A stretch of 64,000 nt of DNA from Paraspadella gotoi (taxonomy: Eukaryota > Chaetognatha): contig CM119263.1 in NCBI GenBank assembly GCA_051294375.1, forward strand, positions 19,532,304-19,596,303, given 5' to 3'. Positions within the stretch are counted from its first letter, which is position 1, and every line of letters begins with the position of its first letter. The notes beneath the pieces are model-generated. The model was not told where the DNA came from. It saw only the letters and a list, made by a program, of their open reading frames with translations, and searched no databases. Made by a program: the position numbers and the translations under genes. This document shows, in pieces, positions 1 to 18,761 of this stretch.

Positions 1-44
1 CCGCGAACACGTCTTCTACGAGAATGTCGAGGAAGCGAGATAAT
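1..44 (+). CDS. possible 3' terminal coding exon at left edge (partial)
   Basis: The first 44 bases read open in one plus-strand frame and end in EENVEEAR-like acidic sequence before a TAA near base 43; an AATAAA lies about 85 bases further on (near 127). This would fit the last few codons and 3' UTR of a gene that starts outside the window. The segment is far too short to identify, and a (CGA)n tract at 88-110 shows that the local composition can produce open frames by chance. Confidence 0.15.
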
Positions 45-2194
45 TTTATAACGGATTCGTCGATCGCCGAAGTCACGTCGAATAGCTGCGACGACGACGA
101 CGACGACGATAAAAGGAGAAGAAGAAATAAAGAGCTAAAGCAATTGAACATCTCGAGGAGCTAAGGTGAATCGTCTCTGGAAATGTCTAAACTAAATTGA
201 ACTCTGGAGATAAAGCAAAGCTGGCGGAAAAAACTCCTAAACAGCAATGAATAAGATTTATGTTTTTTTTTTCGAGTTATATAATAACGTCTTTTAAAAA
301 CGGGGAAGTAGCATAGAACAATATTTCATTTATAAAATACTTACCGAAATGGTAAGTGCGAAAAAACATTGCAAAAACAATAATTTGCATAAATGATTGT
401 AGACTGAACAAACAAAAATTTACAAGCTAGATGGGCAGGAATTCTTTTTTATTTTGACTTTGTATGAACCTTAAGCAAATATTTTACAAGCTTTCCAGAG
501 AAAATATTTTTTAAAATCCATAGTATTTCTTTAGAAGGGCATAGTATTTCGGCATTAAATAATTGAAATGTTAATTTTATTATTGTCAATTTAAAAAGAA
601 AAAAATAATAAAATTGCTTCAAAAAACAATCCAATCTTTTAAAATAAAACTATTAAGTTATGTCACGATTTAACGTCGCCGACGAATCGTCGACCTCATC
701 GGAATGCTGATTTTAGTCCATAATACAAAGTATATGGTACATTTTCATTTTCATAACGCTAATTGTGAAGCAAAGTAAAAACAAATAAAAATAAGATAAA
801 ATATTAAAAATATTATTACTAACAAATTCATGCATCTGAACAATTCTCACCTATTTCAGCTTATGCCTTATCCTTATTTTTTTTATAAAACAATAACCAT
901 AGGGGGCTTTAACGATTTTGGTTTTTTTGGTTTTGTTTATTGACTATTGAAGCAAATAGAGTTTCAAACTTTAAGAAACTATTCCTTAAGTTAATTCTAA
1001 ATAAGAAATCCTATGTCCGATCCAAAGAACAAAATATCTTGTAAAACGTTGTCAAAAATTTATTTAAAAATCCCAGAGAAGAACAAGCAATCTCCCAATT
1101 TAGCTTTTTCTAGGGAGTTCGATCAATTAAGGTGATTAATTTTACATCCTTCTACGTCGTTTTTTGATTATTATAATAATTATTATTTACAACTAACGAT
1201 GAGAGAAGAAAAACTGATTCTAAAAGTTAATTTAGAAGGAAGAGTATTCCCGCACAAAATATGTATAAAAACTGAAACCACAACTGGACAATACTTTAAA
1301 ATCCAATGAGTCTACGTAAATACGAGCTAAATTTTTTTTGTTTTAATGAACGCGCAGAAAATCAGTAAAAACAAATCTCAAAATTTCCGCGGCCAGATAG
1401 TCAATGAAATGAAAATAAAATTAAAGCCCAAAGAATAAAAAACAATTTTAATAAACGGCTTACTCCCAAAAGCGATTATTCAATATTACCGAAATTTACT
1501 AAGAAATCAAGGCCGTGTCAGGGAACTGAGTTTAGTCGAGAAAAGGCAAACAGAGAAAATGACTAGGTCTTCTTGAAACAAAACTCTTTACATGATTTAA
1601 AGAACGAAGCTCATTACAAATGGGCCTCTAAGTCTAACGAACATATGAGGACCCCTACCTCGATCGGGCAGGCTCTACCCGATGAAAAATCGTTCCGAAA
1701 CCGTGTTCTTTAAGAAGAGATAGAGCAAACCTTCACTCTCTCGTGGAAGTTATCGACGTGATAATAGAAAGAAAATGCCACTAGGGACAGGACTATTACT
1801 ACTACCATTGAAATTTGATAAAAACCACTATTATTGATATATTAAAAAGGCACTTGACACTGCTGCAATGGGGGCTGCTTTTTGCTGCCGTCCGTATATG
1901 ATGCACCGCTGCAATGATGTAGTAGTTAGTTGGTTTTAGATAAAAAGATCCGTTTAGTTCTCCAAAACTGTACAATCTTTTGAACTGTTGCCCTTTGTCA
2001 ACCAATGTTTCTCAACGTATATTCATAATTCGCCGAGAGGAAAACGGATGAAATGAGCGTATTTGAATCAGCTGGAGCGATTATGGGTATCCCCATCTTA
2101 GACTATCACAGGTTTTATTATTATAGTACGCGCGTGCAAATTTGAAGAGGTGGTTCCAACTATTTTAATGAAAAATGAAGTCGACAACCTTTTA
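45..2194. other. intergenic, AT-rich, no gene seen
   Basis: No coding exon could be supported. The stretch is AT-rich with a short (CGA)n run near 90-110 and a small palindrome around 1661-1685. It separates whatever lies to the left from the 3' end of the PAK gene. Confidence 0.5.
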
Positions 2195-5053
<2,859 letters not shown>

Positions 5054-5237
5054 CCTTTTGCAAGAAAATATAAATGAGTTACAATGTACTACTACGAGTT
5101 TACGTAACTGGTAAACAGTTATAAATAACCTGAAAGTATTTCGATACTTCCTATTGGAAAACCAATTCTAAGTTATTATTAAAGAACTAGAAAAAACAAC
5201 AACCATTGTTTGAAAAATCTGAAATTATGAGTCTTAC

Positions 5238-5345
5238 CTGAATAAAGTATTACAAGCGAGCGACGCTATCGAGAAAATCGAGCTTTCTGGTTGTCCAGTT
5301 CAAAGGTCATCGCTCGTATAAAACATCCGCCATTTCGTCTCGAAT
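5238..5345 (-). other. probable 5' UTR exon of the PAK gene
   Basis: Reading the minus strand, a strong donor (CAG then GTAAGA) sits at 5238/5237, and a possible acceptor lies just upstream of the PAK start codon at 5053. The exon would be GC-richer than its surroundings and would join to the CRIB exon. Its 5' end is not visible. This is an inference from splice signals only. Confidence 0.4.
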
Positions 5346-6688
5346 TTACTTCTTTTTTTAGAAGCGCAGTCGATGCAGCCTCCTAAACACCAAAATTTCT
5401 CGTCGATGGCGTGCAGTCCTTATTAACAATCAATCCTCTCTTACTCGCTCAGGCTGCTGAGTCAGAAGCTGCAGCGGGAAAAGGGGAATAATAATAGTCA
5501 TTTCCCTCGCCAGCAGCCGCCGCCCGTCTCGGCAGCATCAATTCCCTCCCGATCCTTCTTTGGTGAGAAACGCAAATAATCGTCGTCCCAAGTTTTTTTT
5601 TTAGTTTTCGCTCTGTATCGAAGGAGACTCGCTGTTCGAGAAAAGAATCCAGCGTCCGGCTCTTGGCGAAAGATAAGGCTGGGTCAGCGGCAGCGCCGAG
5701 GGAAGCGTAAACGGGGAATTCGAGAAGCGGGAAAGCAAAAAACAAGCTGACATCGAGGGTAAGGTTTTTCGGTTGACGGACTAGAGTAGCTAGCTTCTGA
5801 ATCGCTACCGAAGCCGGAGTTTTTCGCGAATAACTGCCTATGAATCAGGGGAGTTTGCCAAAATTTTCTTATGTACACAAACAAAATACATACAAAATCA
5901 AATACTAATTCAATTTTGTTTAAGCGAGGTTCATATTCAATAAGGTTTTCACAATTGGGGAAAACATAACATAAGACTGGGTTACCATTTTTTAATCTCT
6001 TAGGTTTCAGATAATGGGGGACCTCGAATCCACCGTCGACTTCGAACTCTTTCAAGGTCAGAAATAAAAATTATAAATCAAACTCGCTTGGAGGCGGTCA
6101 AAAATGGGAATGGCCAGAGTTTGGTGGGTCTCATTAAGAATGATGATGAGAAGGTTATCTCAAGGAGGGTCGTCTCATTTATGATAAGTACTAAGTCTGA
6201 AGCACATCTTAAATAAAAACTTATCATAATAACTAATAACAATCTGTGAAGGGCAATTAGATTTAAGTTTCAATAATAAAAATAAAACCATTGAATTTAT
6301 AACAGGCATTAACATTTGACCAGCAATTAAATATTATTATCATTTTAAATATTCTGCTGACCATGCATAATTGTAAACAGAAAACTTTCTCTGATTACAT
6401 TATTATCAGTCCATTATGTACATAAGAAAATATTCATAAAAAGCCATGAGATCTCTGCACAGGACACATCTTTTAATTTAATATTTGAAATAAGATGGGC
6501 TTTAATTATAAATATAAAATTTTTAAAACTTTGTTTGCCTTTCACAAATAATTCTTTTTTTTAAATAATATTGAATTTTTAAATTAATTTAGACCCTCCA
6601 TGGACAATGGATATAGAACAAGATGTTAACAAATTAAAAACAAAATACAATGATTACAAATGATGTATTCATAGTGATTATGTTGATA
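5346..6688. other. spacer between PAK and SUMO, with one coding-like minus ORF
   Basis: The part at 5400-5850 is GC-richer and may be promoter or 5' sequence of the PAK gene. At 5915-6055 the minus strand has an open stretch with gene-like composition (reads FEVDGGFEVPHYLKPKR and continues about 45 residues) that runs on into junk; no acceptor or homologue was recognised. From 6060 to 6688 the DNA is AT-rich and without visible genes. Confidence 0.3.
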
Positions 6689-9375
6689 TCAAGGTTGATC
6701 CGTTCCGCCCGTCTGTTCTTGGTAAACCTCAATAACGTCGTCATTCTCCATCTCTGAAAATATGATTACAACATGCGTATATTAATAAGATCCCTCAGCG
6801 AAAAGTCGATAGGGTAGTGAGGGGTAATTCGAAACACTTTTGGAACTATTCAAATTTTACGTATAGTAAATGATTTCTAAAATAAAATTTTAATAAAATC
6901 TGGGGTAATTCGGAACAATTATTATATTATGTATAATTTTTTATAATATTAAAAAATCTTAAAAGCATAGTGATCTCGCCAGACGTTACTATCAAAAATA
7001 ATTAATGAAAAAATTCCGAAAAAAAACCCAATGATTGAGAAAATAGTAATTGATTGATATAATAGTAATTGATTGATGCGATGATAACCAAATATTGATG
7101 CGATGATAACCGAAAATTTATGCGATGATAATCATTCATTGACGCAACGTAAATGCGTGTGTGAGCGAGAAAAAAAAAAAGAGAGAAAGATAAAAAAATC
7201 TTAAAAGCAAAAGGATCGTCGCAATTGCATAAGAAAAATCTGGATTGACGACAAATTTTGATACTAAAAAATCAAATTTAAGAAAAATAAACAAGAAAAA
7301 AAAATAATCCACGAAAATCTCGGATTAAATTTGTGAATAAATGGCGATAATAAAAGTTTTTAGAGAGAAAAAATTAATCAGAGAAGAGAAAGAAAGAAGC
7401 CAAATCATTTTCAGCAGCAGAAACACCCAGAAAAAAAGAAAGAAATCAAAACCAGCAGCAGAAGCAGCAGGAGAAAAGAGAGAAAAAGAAAAAGCCCCTG
7501 CAGAGCCAGCTGCAGACTCGTTTTTTCCCCCTATGATTATGAATCAGTGACTAGGCCCTAGTCTAGGGAAAAGAGAGAGGGAGAGAGACATGTAATTAAA
7601 AGAAAAAAGAGAGAGAAAGAAATATGAAAATAAAAGAGAGAAAATTTGTTTGTTTTGATAAAACATAAACAAAACATATTTAATAACTGTCCAGACTCAA
7701 TTTTAGCACATCGATGATGAGAAGCTGTATATAAATTTTCAGCTTCATACACCCAAATTTAATCATAAAGGCGATCTATAATTTGGAACGCCGACGACGA
7801 AGACGACGCCACTTATGCACAAAAGCGTTACAATATCGTCGCAAACGCTAAGCAATTGCGACGATAAAAAGAGAGAAAGATAAAAAGAGAGAGAGATTGA
7901 GAGAAGCTGGATAACCGCTGGACAGCCGCTGCAGAGCTGAACTCGTTTTTAAACGAATCAGAAGCAGAGAAGAAAAAAAAGCGACATATGATTAAAACGT
8001 TATTATAATTCGTAGTAATTTTTATATAAAAATTGTTTTGTAAATCAGAAACAAATGCGTGTAGCAATATGAAACCTGTGAATCTAAAAGATCTTGCTGA
8101 TTAGAATATCTAAATTTTTAGCTTCCTATGGTTATACACTTTTACAATTTTGAATTGTAAAAAAGTGTGACGACGACTACGACAATGACAACGAAAACGA
8201 CGGTCACAACGAAGCAGAAGCGAACCAACATCACGCCAAGACGCCAGGCAGTCTGGCGAATAACAAACACGGGCCTTAAGCAGTCTGTCGAGTTAATATT
8301 TATAAAAAATTCTTAAGTGGGTGTAATGATTTTTAATACTATTTTCTCACTTTAGATAAATTAATGAATGACAATAAATACAAAATTTGTATATATTTTT
8401 TTATTTATATTATTTTTGACAAAGTTTTTTATTTTCATCCTTTCCTGCATTTCATCCCCATCTTTTTTTTCAATTAATATTGCTTTTTGCCATTTTATTC
8501 ATTTATAATATTATTTTTTGCTTATTCTTCTTATTTATCATTTTTTTATTTTATTAAATTTTATCTTATTCTTTATTTTTTCCAAATATTTATATTCATT
8601 TTAATTTCAACTTAAATTTGCCTCATACTAATTTTTCAACCATATGCAAAAAAAACTTACCCAATGCCTTTGGAGTATCGTCGTCGTTGATTCTTTTTCC
8701 GTCGAACAAAAAGCGCAGAGTGGTAACGGGAACGCCTTGACGTTCACTGCAATATTTAAAAATGTTAAACTTTAGAACTTAATATTAACGAACGAGTTTG
8801 AGCAAACAATGTCGGATCTGCCTACGATAATTAAGCGGTTATTAGCTAATCCGATGATATATCATGGTAATATTTTCTGACTTTCAATTTAATATATATC
8901 CAGCGCAATAACACACTTTCTTATCTACACACAAAATTTCATTCCAATCCATCCTTCCAATCACGAGTAATTGGAGTTTAATGAAAAGGTAGGATGGACC
9001 TTCAGACAGACAGACAGACGGAGGGAAAGACGGACATTTTTTTGCATAATTTATTAATTAATTTATTATTATTTATTTATTTTTTAGTAATAAGAATTTA
9101 TTAATTCGATGTTCTGATAGGATAAAAATTATTTACCGACAAGATTTTGGGGTAGTACCGAAGGACCGACAGTGAATTATAGAGTCAATCTGCGACAAGC
9201 AGATCCAACTAAAACCAATGGAAATAAGAACTCGCCTGTAACTCTTCTTAAGCTTGCCCATGGGCGTGGTGAACTTGACCTTGAAGTGAATTTCCGAGTT
9301 ATCCTGACCAACGACTTTGAGTCGAATGTAATCCGATGATTTGTCCCCCTCTTTGTTAGCAGTATCGTCACCCAT
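6689..9375 (-). CDS. smt3: SUMO (small ubiquitin-like modifier), canonical, 3 exons
   Basis: Ubiquitin-fold modifier conjugated to target lysines by the E1 (Aos1/Uba2), Ubc9 and E3 ligases, and removed by Ulp/SENP proteases. Exons on the minus strand are 9375-9236, 8746-8661 and 6753-6689, giving 96 residues, the usual size. Signatures are [35 protein letters not shown] and [13 protein letters not shown]. The precursor ends TGG-TDQP, so four residues must be removed to expose Gly-Gly. No clear psi-K-x-E site for chain formation is visible near the N-terminus. Intron 1 begins with GC instead of GT (AG/GCGAGT) but otherwise splices in frame. Intron 2 (about 1.9 kb) carries a composite minisatellite element. 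A truncated duplicate lies just upstream on the same strand. Confidence 0.96.
6951..8305 (-). mobile_element. composite minisatellite-bearing repeat, copy A (in SUMO intron 2)
   Basis: Reverse-oriented copy of an element found four times here. Its parts, read on the minus strand, are an end resembling CTCGACAGACTGCTTAAGG (near 8305), a module with GCTGTCCAGC-like sequence and Lys/Arg-free pyrimidine runs (about 7860-7960, also present at 16860 and 32300), 22-bp repeats of the type ATCATCGCATCAAT (7030-7145), a T-rich run, then CGTCTGGCGAG and a conserved tail ATCACTATGCTTTTAAG. The open frame on the plus strand at 7341-7550 is low-complexity Lys/Glu and lies inside the element. No transposase is seen, so it is non-autonomous. 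The inverted CTCGCCAGACG ends resemble subterminal repeats of helentron/DINE-like elements, but that class assignment is a guess. Confidence 0.6.
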
Positions 9376-9467
9376 GGTTTTTATTTTATTTTTTGGTTAA
9401 GCACGCAAGGGTTTATATTTGTAAATTTAAAATAAGATAATTTCAAAGCGGATATTCGGGACCTGAA

Positions 9468-9761
9468 CTAATTGAACGAATGATAATCAACAAAATAATG
9501 AGGAACACGAACGTGGCGCATAAATATACATTTTATTAAAGTAGCGTCAACATATCCGATTAGGATCTTTTCGGAGGTCACGTAGAATAGTCGCTGAAAG
9601 AAGCGATCATCCGGCACTACCGTCACGATTGTCGGCAGACCCACAAATTTTCTTTTAAGGTCAGCAATGTCACGATCGGTCATGCGACGTAGCTTATTGA
9701 AAGGCAGACTGGGCCGAGTGATACTTTTGTGATTACATTTAGATCATTCATGTTTCGGAGT
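9468..9761 (-). CDS. unidentified small ORF between the two SUMO genes
   Basis: Minus-strand frame with an in-frame Met at 9683 giving 71 residues (starts MTDRDIADLKRKFVGLPTI). A pyrimidine-rich acceptor-like sequence ends near 9762. The residues look like a real protein segment rather than translated AT-rich noise, but I recognise no family. It could be a 3' exon spliced from upstream SUMO-like transcripts, a fragment of an old gene, or chance. Confidence 0.25.
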
Positions 9762-9915
9762 TACCTAAAAGAATTAATGAAATGAACAAAAGTCAAAATT
9801 TCTAAAATAAACGAAGATAGATAACATTTTCATCGTTATATCACCAATTAGATAAAGAGTAAAGACACCATCAGTTCGTCACCAAAAAATAGAAAACAAA
9901 AAATTATCACGAATT

Positions 9916-10480
9916 TTAGGATTGCTCGTGATAAACCTCGATGACGGCTCCTTCTTTCATTTCTGAATTTGATTAAAATGAGAAAATCGAATAAATTAGG
10001 TTTTCAAGTTTCTAACAATTTTTTTTTTTTAAACTTATGACATTAAGTCAAGACTGCAACAGAGCAAATTTTCAACAAGATTCCCTTTAAAAAATACACT
10101 GAAGATAAGTTCTCAAATCTTTTCAACTCATAGGGATACTGAAAAACTGATGGCGTTTTTGAAAAAACATTGAGGCAACGAACAGTAAATAATGAAGTTA
10201 TATACCTAACTGTGACGGAGTAGATTCATCGGGGATCCTGTTCCCTTCAAATATAAATCGTAAAGACTGGAGGCCTACTCCCATACGTTCACTGATAAAA
10301 AAAGGCGCATTTTTGTGTTTTTTGTTCTTAATTAGTGAGCTCTCACTGGTCTTACCTATACGCTTGTTTCAACTTTTTTAACTGAGTCTTCACTTTTATT
10401 TTGAAGTGAACTTCTGAGTTATCCGGACCAAGAACTTTTATGTTTATAAACGAACATTCTTCGTCTTTGCAGTCACCCAT
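9916..10480 (-). CDS. SUMO-like paralogue lacking the C-terminal Gly-Gly, 3 exons
   Basis: Tandem duplicate of the SUMO gene. Exons on the minus strand are 10480-10356, 10291-10206 and 9962-9916, coding 85 residues. It keeps the ubiquitin fold pattern ([41 protein letters not shown]). Both introns interrupt at the same codons and phases as in the canonical gene, and exon 2 has the identical length of 86 bases, so this is a DNA-level duplicate and not a retrocopy. The reading frame stops right after EQS, where the canonical protein continues TGG. Without the di-glycine it cannot be activated by E1 or conjugated. The remaining frame is intact, which suggests selection for a non-covalent role, or recent loss. 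Intron 1 here has a normal GT donor, unlike its neighbour. Confidence 0.9.
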
Positions 10481-10622
10481 TATTGATTAGATGTAATTAG
10501 GATGTTAAAACTAAATTACAAATAAACCGGCATTTTACGAAATAAAAATGGTAAATAGCGTGGCGGAAAAATAACACGAACATATTAAATTAAGAATGCA
10601 AATGGAGATTTTTCAACGCGTT

Positions 10623-10862
10623 TCAGTTCAGATTATACGACCATGCATCATTAGGATTAGTTTTTTTAGTATTTATTTTTCTACGATCTTCGGCCATGGA
10701 AGTACAAAACCCTGTTGAAAAGTTCATTTTGCCAGTTACTATTAAGCTACTAACGTTTAACACAGAAATAAAAATCAGATTATTCGTCGAAAGTTTGCCA
10801 GAATGAAAATAACTGTCAGGGTCGTTTCTCGCTGATTTTCGAGACCCGCAAATCCTCAACAC
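10623..10862 (-). CDS. uncertain ORF downstream of eIF4A
   Basis: Open minus-strand frame of 79 residues, ending WSYNLN. Composition is not clearly protein-like and no family is recognised. It may be chance in AT-rich DNA, or the 3' part of an exon tied to the exon-like segment at 10988-11126. Confidence 0.12.
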   Translation of the reverse strand: MLRICGSRKSARNDPDSYFHSGKLSTNNLIFISVLNVSSLIVTGKMNFSTGFCTSMAEDRRKINTKKTNPNDAWSYNLN

Positions 10863-10974
10863 GATGATGATGTCGATTAGAGATAAACTGACAAGGCATC
10901 AACAAACAATTCGGATTATTATCAATTATTTGTAAAACTTACTGAAAAAAAAATAAAGTTGCAAAGTTTAAGAC

Positions 10975-11126
10975 TATTTTATTTTTTTAAGCGGACGGTG
11001 CTTTGCCGTCTTCGAAAGAGGGGCGGGGACGAAAACGACAAAGCCGTAGTTTTCAGCGCGCTTCTCTTTAACGACGAGGACAAAATCACCTTCCGGCGTC
11101 AACGCTTTTGATTCAATTTCACTTCT
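10975..11126 (-). CDS. possible orphan terminal exon (no matching upstream exon found)
   Basis: A good acceptor (TTTTCCAG) at about 11127 opens a frame that reads SEIESKALTPEGDFVLVVKE and about 28 more residues, rich in Lys/Arg/Val, ending at a TAG near 10977. GC content is higher than the flanks, as for the neighbouring exons. No partner exon is visible between it and the eIF4A stop at 11317, so it might be an alternative 3' exon of eIF4A or a relic of another gene. Confidence 0.3.
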
Positions 11127-11316
11127 GGAAAATAATTTTTTTACTTGTACGAAGATTACATTCAGTTACAGGTTATAGGAACACGCCACAATTCGATGAA
11201 TATTTCGAATTTTTCAATTTTTTTTGTTTGGGGTTTGGAGCTAAAGGGAAATGTTGCGGTTACTTTTTTTTTTGAGTTTTGTAATTTTGCTATTTTTATG
11301 AACGTTTTTTGTTTGA

Positions 11317-15437
<4,121 letters not shown>

Positions 15438-15729
15438 GTTTTCTACTTAAATGAAAATAAATTTTCTAAATTCGAAGTCAAAAATGGCATAAAGTGGTGT
15501 TTCAAAAAGTTGTCCACGCCTTGTCATGACGCATGGTTTCCATTCACTCACAGATTACCGAGTGATTGGCAGTATAAATTAATTTACGCACTTGAAAAAA
15601 CATTTAACAAATATTTAGACACGGTGTTAACAGAAAACAAACTGCATATACTTACATACTTAACGAATTGTGGCGAAATTAATAAAAAAACTGTTAGAAA
15701 ATTTCTGGAAATCGTGGTTTTCTCGTGAT

Positions 15730-15845
15730 GGAGGCCAATCAAAAGCGCAGAACTGCGGCCGGCCGGCTGCAGGTGCGACCGCTGCCTCCTGCACGTCAGC
15801 GACCAATCGCTACGACTCTGGGCGACAAATCGAACCAATCGAAAC
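15730..15845 (-). promoter_or_regulatory. putative eIF4A promoter with three CCAAT boxes
   Basis: CpG-rich island in an AT-rich setting, upstream of the eIF4A start. It holds three CCAAT motifs on the plus strand at 15735, 15803 and 15835 (ATTGG when read with the gene), the site for NF-Y. An acceptor-like TTTAAG directly before the start codon suggests a 5' UTR intron, so the first exon may begin here. The transcription start is not determined. Confidence 0.45.
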
Positions 15846-16524
15846 AAAAGATGCTTAGAATTCACCATTCATGGGACAGCTTCAGAAAGAAGCAAAGTGA
15901 TGAGTTTATCCAATAGGGTGCGATCATATGCAGCATTTGAAATTCCAGATGATGTTAAAATAAATTATAAATTTATTATTTAGCATTTTTAAAAATTAAT
16001 ACGTTTTAAAAATTAATTGAAAAATAAAGAGCAATGTATTTTTTGAATAACTTAACGGAAAAAGAGTAACAAAACAGAATGGAAGAGGGTTAATTTTGGG
16101 GAAAAAACGGTTCAGATATTATAATTTTTTTAATATTTATTAATAAAATTTAAATAATAATTATATTATTATTAAATATAAGTTAAGGTTCTGGTAAATT
16201 AAAATTAAAAATAATTTAAAATTAAATATAAGTTAAAAAAAATTATAAATAAAAATATGATATAAAAAAGTTTAGGTTAAAAGTAATCAAGGGTTAAGAT
16301 AAATTAAGAATAAGAATAAATTAAAATTAAAAGTAAATTAAAGTATATTTTTATAAAAAAAAATTCAAAATATAAACTAATCATCATGGCCATATAACAA
16401 ATGTTTTTTTTGAATATGCCTTATTCGTAATCCAAGATTAACCCCTGCATCAACTAAATGCCGAATATTCGTCAAATTATTTCTGCCATATTTGATATAA
16501 AAAAAAATATATATAATTTTTATC

Positions 16525-17310
16525 TCACCAGACGGGCAAATACCCAACTTAGGCGAGATGTTAATTTGTTTGCTTTTTTGATTATACTTGTCGTTTTTGT
16601 CATCATTACGCTTTTTAATATTGAAAATAGCTTGAGTGTATAACCATTAGAAATTAAAAATCTTGATATAATTTCTAATCAGCAAAATCTTTTAGTATCA
16701 TATGTTTCATATTCTTTTACTCATTTGTTTGTTTTATTTATAAAACAATTTTTATATGTATAGACAAGTTCGGCTATCTTTTTTAAATATATATTACGCT
16801 CTCTCTTTTAATTTTTTTTTCTGTCGCTGTTTCTTTTGATTCGTTTAAAAATGAGTTAAGCTCTCCAGCAGCTGTCCAGCGGCTGTCCAGCTTTTATCTT
16901 TTTTTTTCTTTCTTTCTCTCACTTATTTACGCATTAATAAATAATTATCATCGCAGTAATGAATGATTATCATCGTATTAACGAATAATTATTATTATAT
17001 TAATGAATAACTATTATTGCATCCATGATTTGGTTATTATCGTATCAATCATTTGGTTATCATCGCAACAATTATTTTGTTATCATCATATCAATATTTG
17101 GTTATCATCGCATCAATATTTGGTTATCATCGCATATATATTTGTTATTATCGCATCAATCAATTATTATTACATCTATTTATTATTATATCAATTATTA
17201 TTATATCAATCAATTACTAATATATTAATTAATTAATTATTAATATATAAATTAATCAATTACTATTATATTAATAATTCATTATTGTATCAATCATTTA
17301 TTTTATTTTT
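16525..17310 (+). mobile_element. composite minisatellite-bearing repeat, copy B
   Basis: Starts near CTCACCAGACGGGCAAATAC, carries the CTGTCCAGCGGCTGTCCAGC-type module at 16860-16900 and then 22-bp units such as TTGGTTATCATCGCATCAAT from about 16930 to 17290, ending in a T-rich run. Open frames rich in Tyr/Ile/His on this strand are only translations of the array. Confidence 0.6.
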
Positions 17311-18272
17311 TTTTATTAATTTTTTAAAAAAATTTAAAATTAAGTTTTAGTTTAAGTATATAACAATTTAATAAAATTTAAAAAAAATATTATTATAATA
17401 TTAATAAATTTAAAAAAAAATTTTTATAAATATTAAGAAATATAAAAAATATAGCTTATCAGTTAAATTTTTTTTTTTATTTTTATTATTATAATTTTAA
17501 TTTAAAAAAAAATATTTTTTTATAAGTTACCCGAGTATATTAAAATCCAATATCATTCTTTAAATTTTTTTTAACCTTTATTTATACCTAACCTTAACTT
17601 ACTGATCTTAATTTATTTTTAACCTTAACTTACCCTTAACTATAATTTATTCTTAACCTTTATTTGATCCTAACCTTAATTTATTTATAAATTTAATTAT
17701 ATTTATTTTTAATTTTAATTTATTTTTTTAAAATATATTTAATTTTATTTAATTTTTAATTTAAATTTATTATAATTTCAATTAATTTTTAACTATAACA
17801 AAGTTATTACCCAATATTAATATAATAATAACAAATTTTAAAAATTATAATATTTAAATTTTTTTTCAATGATTATTTTTTTTTCTGTTTTATTTTTTTA
17901 TCATTAATTTATTAAGTAAAAGCTTACTCTTTATTTTCCTATAGACCTTTAAAGCATATTAATCTTGAGGAATATTAATTTATAATTAAATAAATTTTAT
18001 TATTATTATTTAAATATTTTTTTAAAATGAATTATATTTAAGTTTATTAAATTTCTTTTTATATTATAAAATTGGTACAACCAGTTTATAATTTTATTAT
18101 TTAAAATTATATTCTATATCGCTTATTTATCTAATGTATTATTAATTTTTTTAATTTTATTTAAAATTTCATAATAACATCATCTGCAAAAGTAAGCGAC
18201 CTCTACTCTTTTGTGTATTAAACTATTTTTTCTTTAGTACAAAAGAACAAAACATTTCTTTGCTTTCAAATA

Positions 18273-18465
18273 CTTATGAAATTGGTACAACCAATATAAA
18301 AATTCTCCATTCATTAAATAAAAAAGCTATCTTGCCCCTGACTTTGGACAGGCTTTGGTGGTTTAAGGCCTCCATCACTTTTACAAGATAATGACATAGC
18401 AGGTTCCTGCAAGCTTTCAATCAAGACTCTCTCACAGTCTCGTTTATTCACTCCCATTTTTTAAG
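18273..18465 (+). repeat. 324-bp satellite monomer, partial copy
   Basis: Very close to the reference copy at 26037 (GAAATTGGTACAACCAATAT, then GACTTTGGACAGGCTTTGG and CAATCAAGACTCTCTCACAG). Truncated after CACTCCC. Lies just upstream of the zinc-finger gene. Confidence 0.85.
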
Positions 18466-18761
18466 AAAAAAATTTTCAACTTCGGTGATGAAATTAAGTT
18501 GGCACTGATCTATTTTTATTTAAAATGTAGATTGTAAATGTACGTCTGCTACATTCTTCCACTATTAGTATTGCCGTATTTTGTTTTAAATTTTGATGCC
18601 CCGTTTGGACGACCAGTCTACCTCATTTGTTTTGTTGTCTCTTTTTCTTTTCAGAAAAAAAAAGAAAAAAAAGTATTGCCTCTGAATCCAGAAGTAAATT
18701 TTTAAAACGTTCATCTCATCCGCGATTTATCCAGATAAAAAAAACAACTTTGTGTACAACG

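Larger units (their letters stand above)
15850..18600. other. AT-rich repeat-filled spacer between eIF4A and the zinc-finger gene
   Basis: No gene seen. Contents are a composite minisatellite element (16525-17310), very AT-rich DNA with recurring TAACCTTAA-type words (17570-17720), and a satellite monomer copy (18273-18465). Confidence 0.6.
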
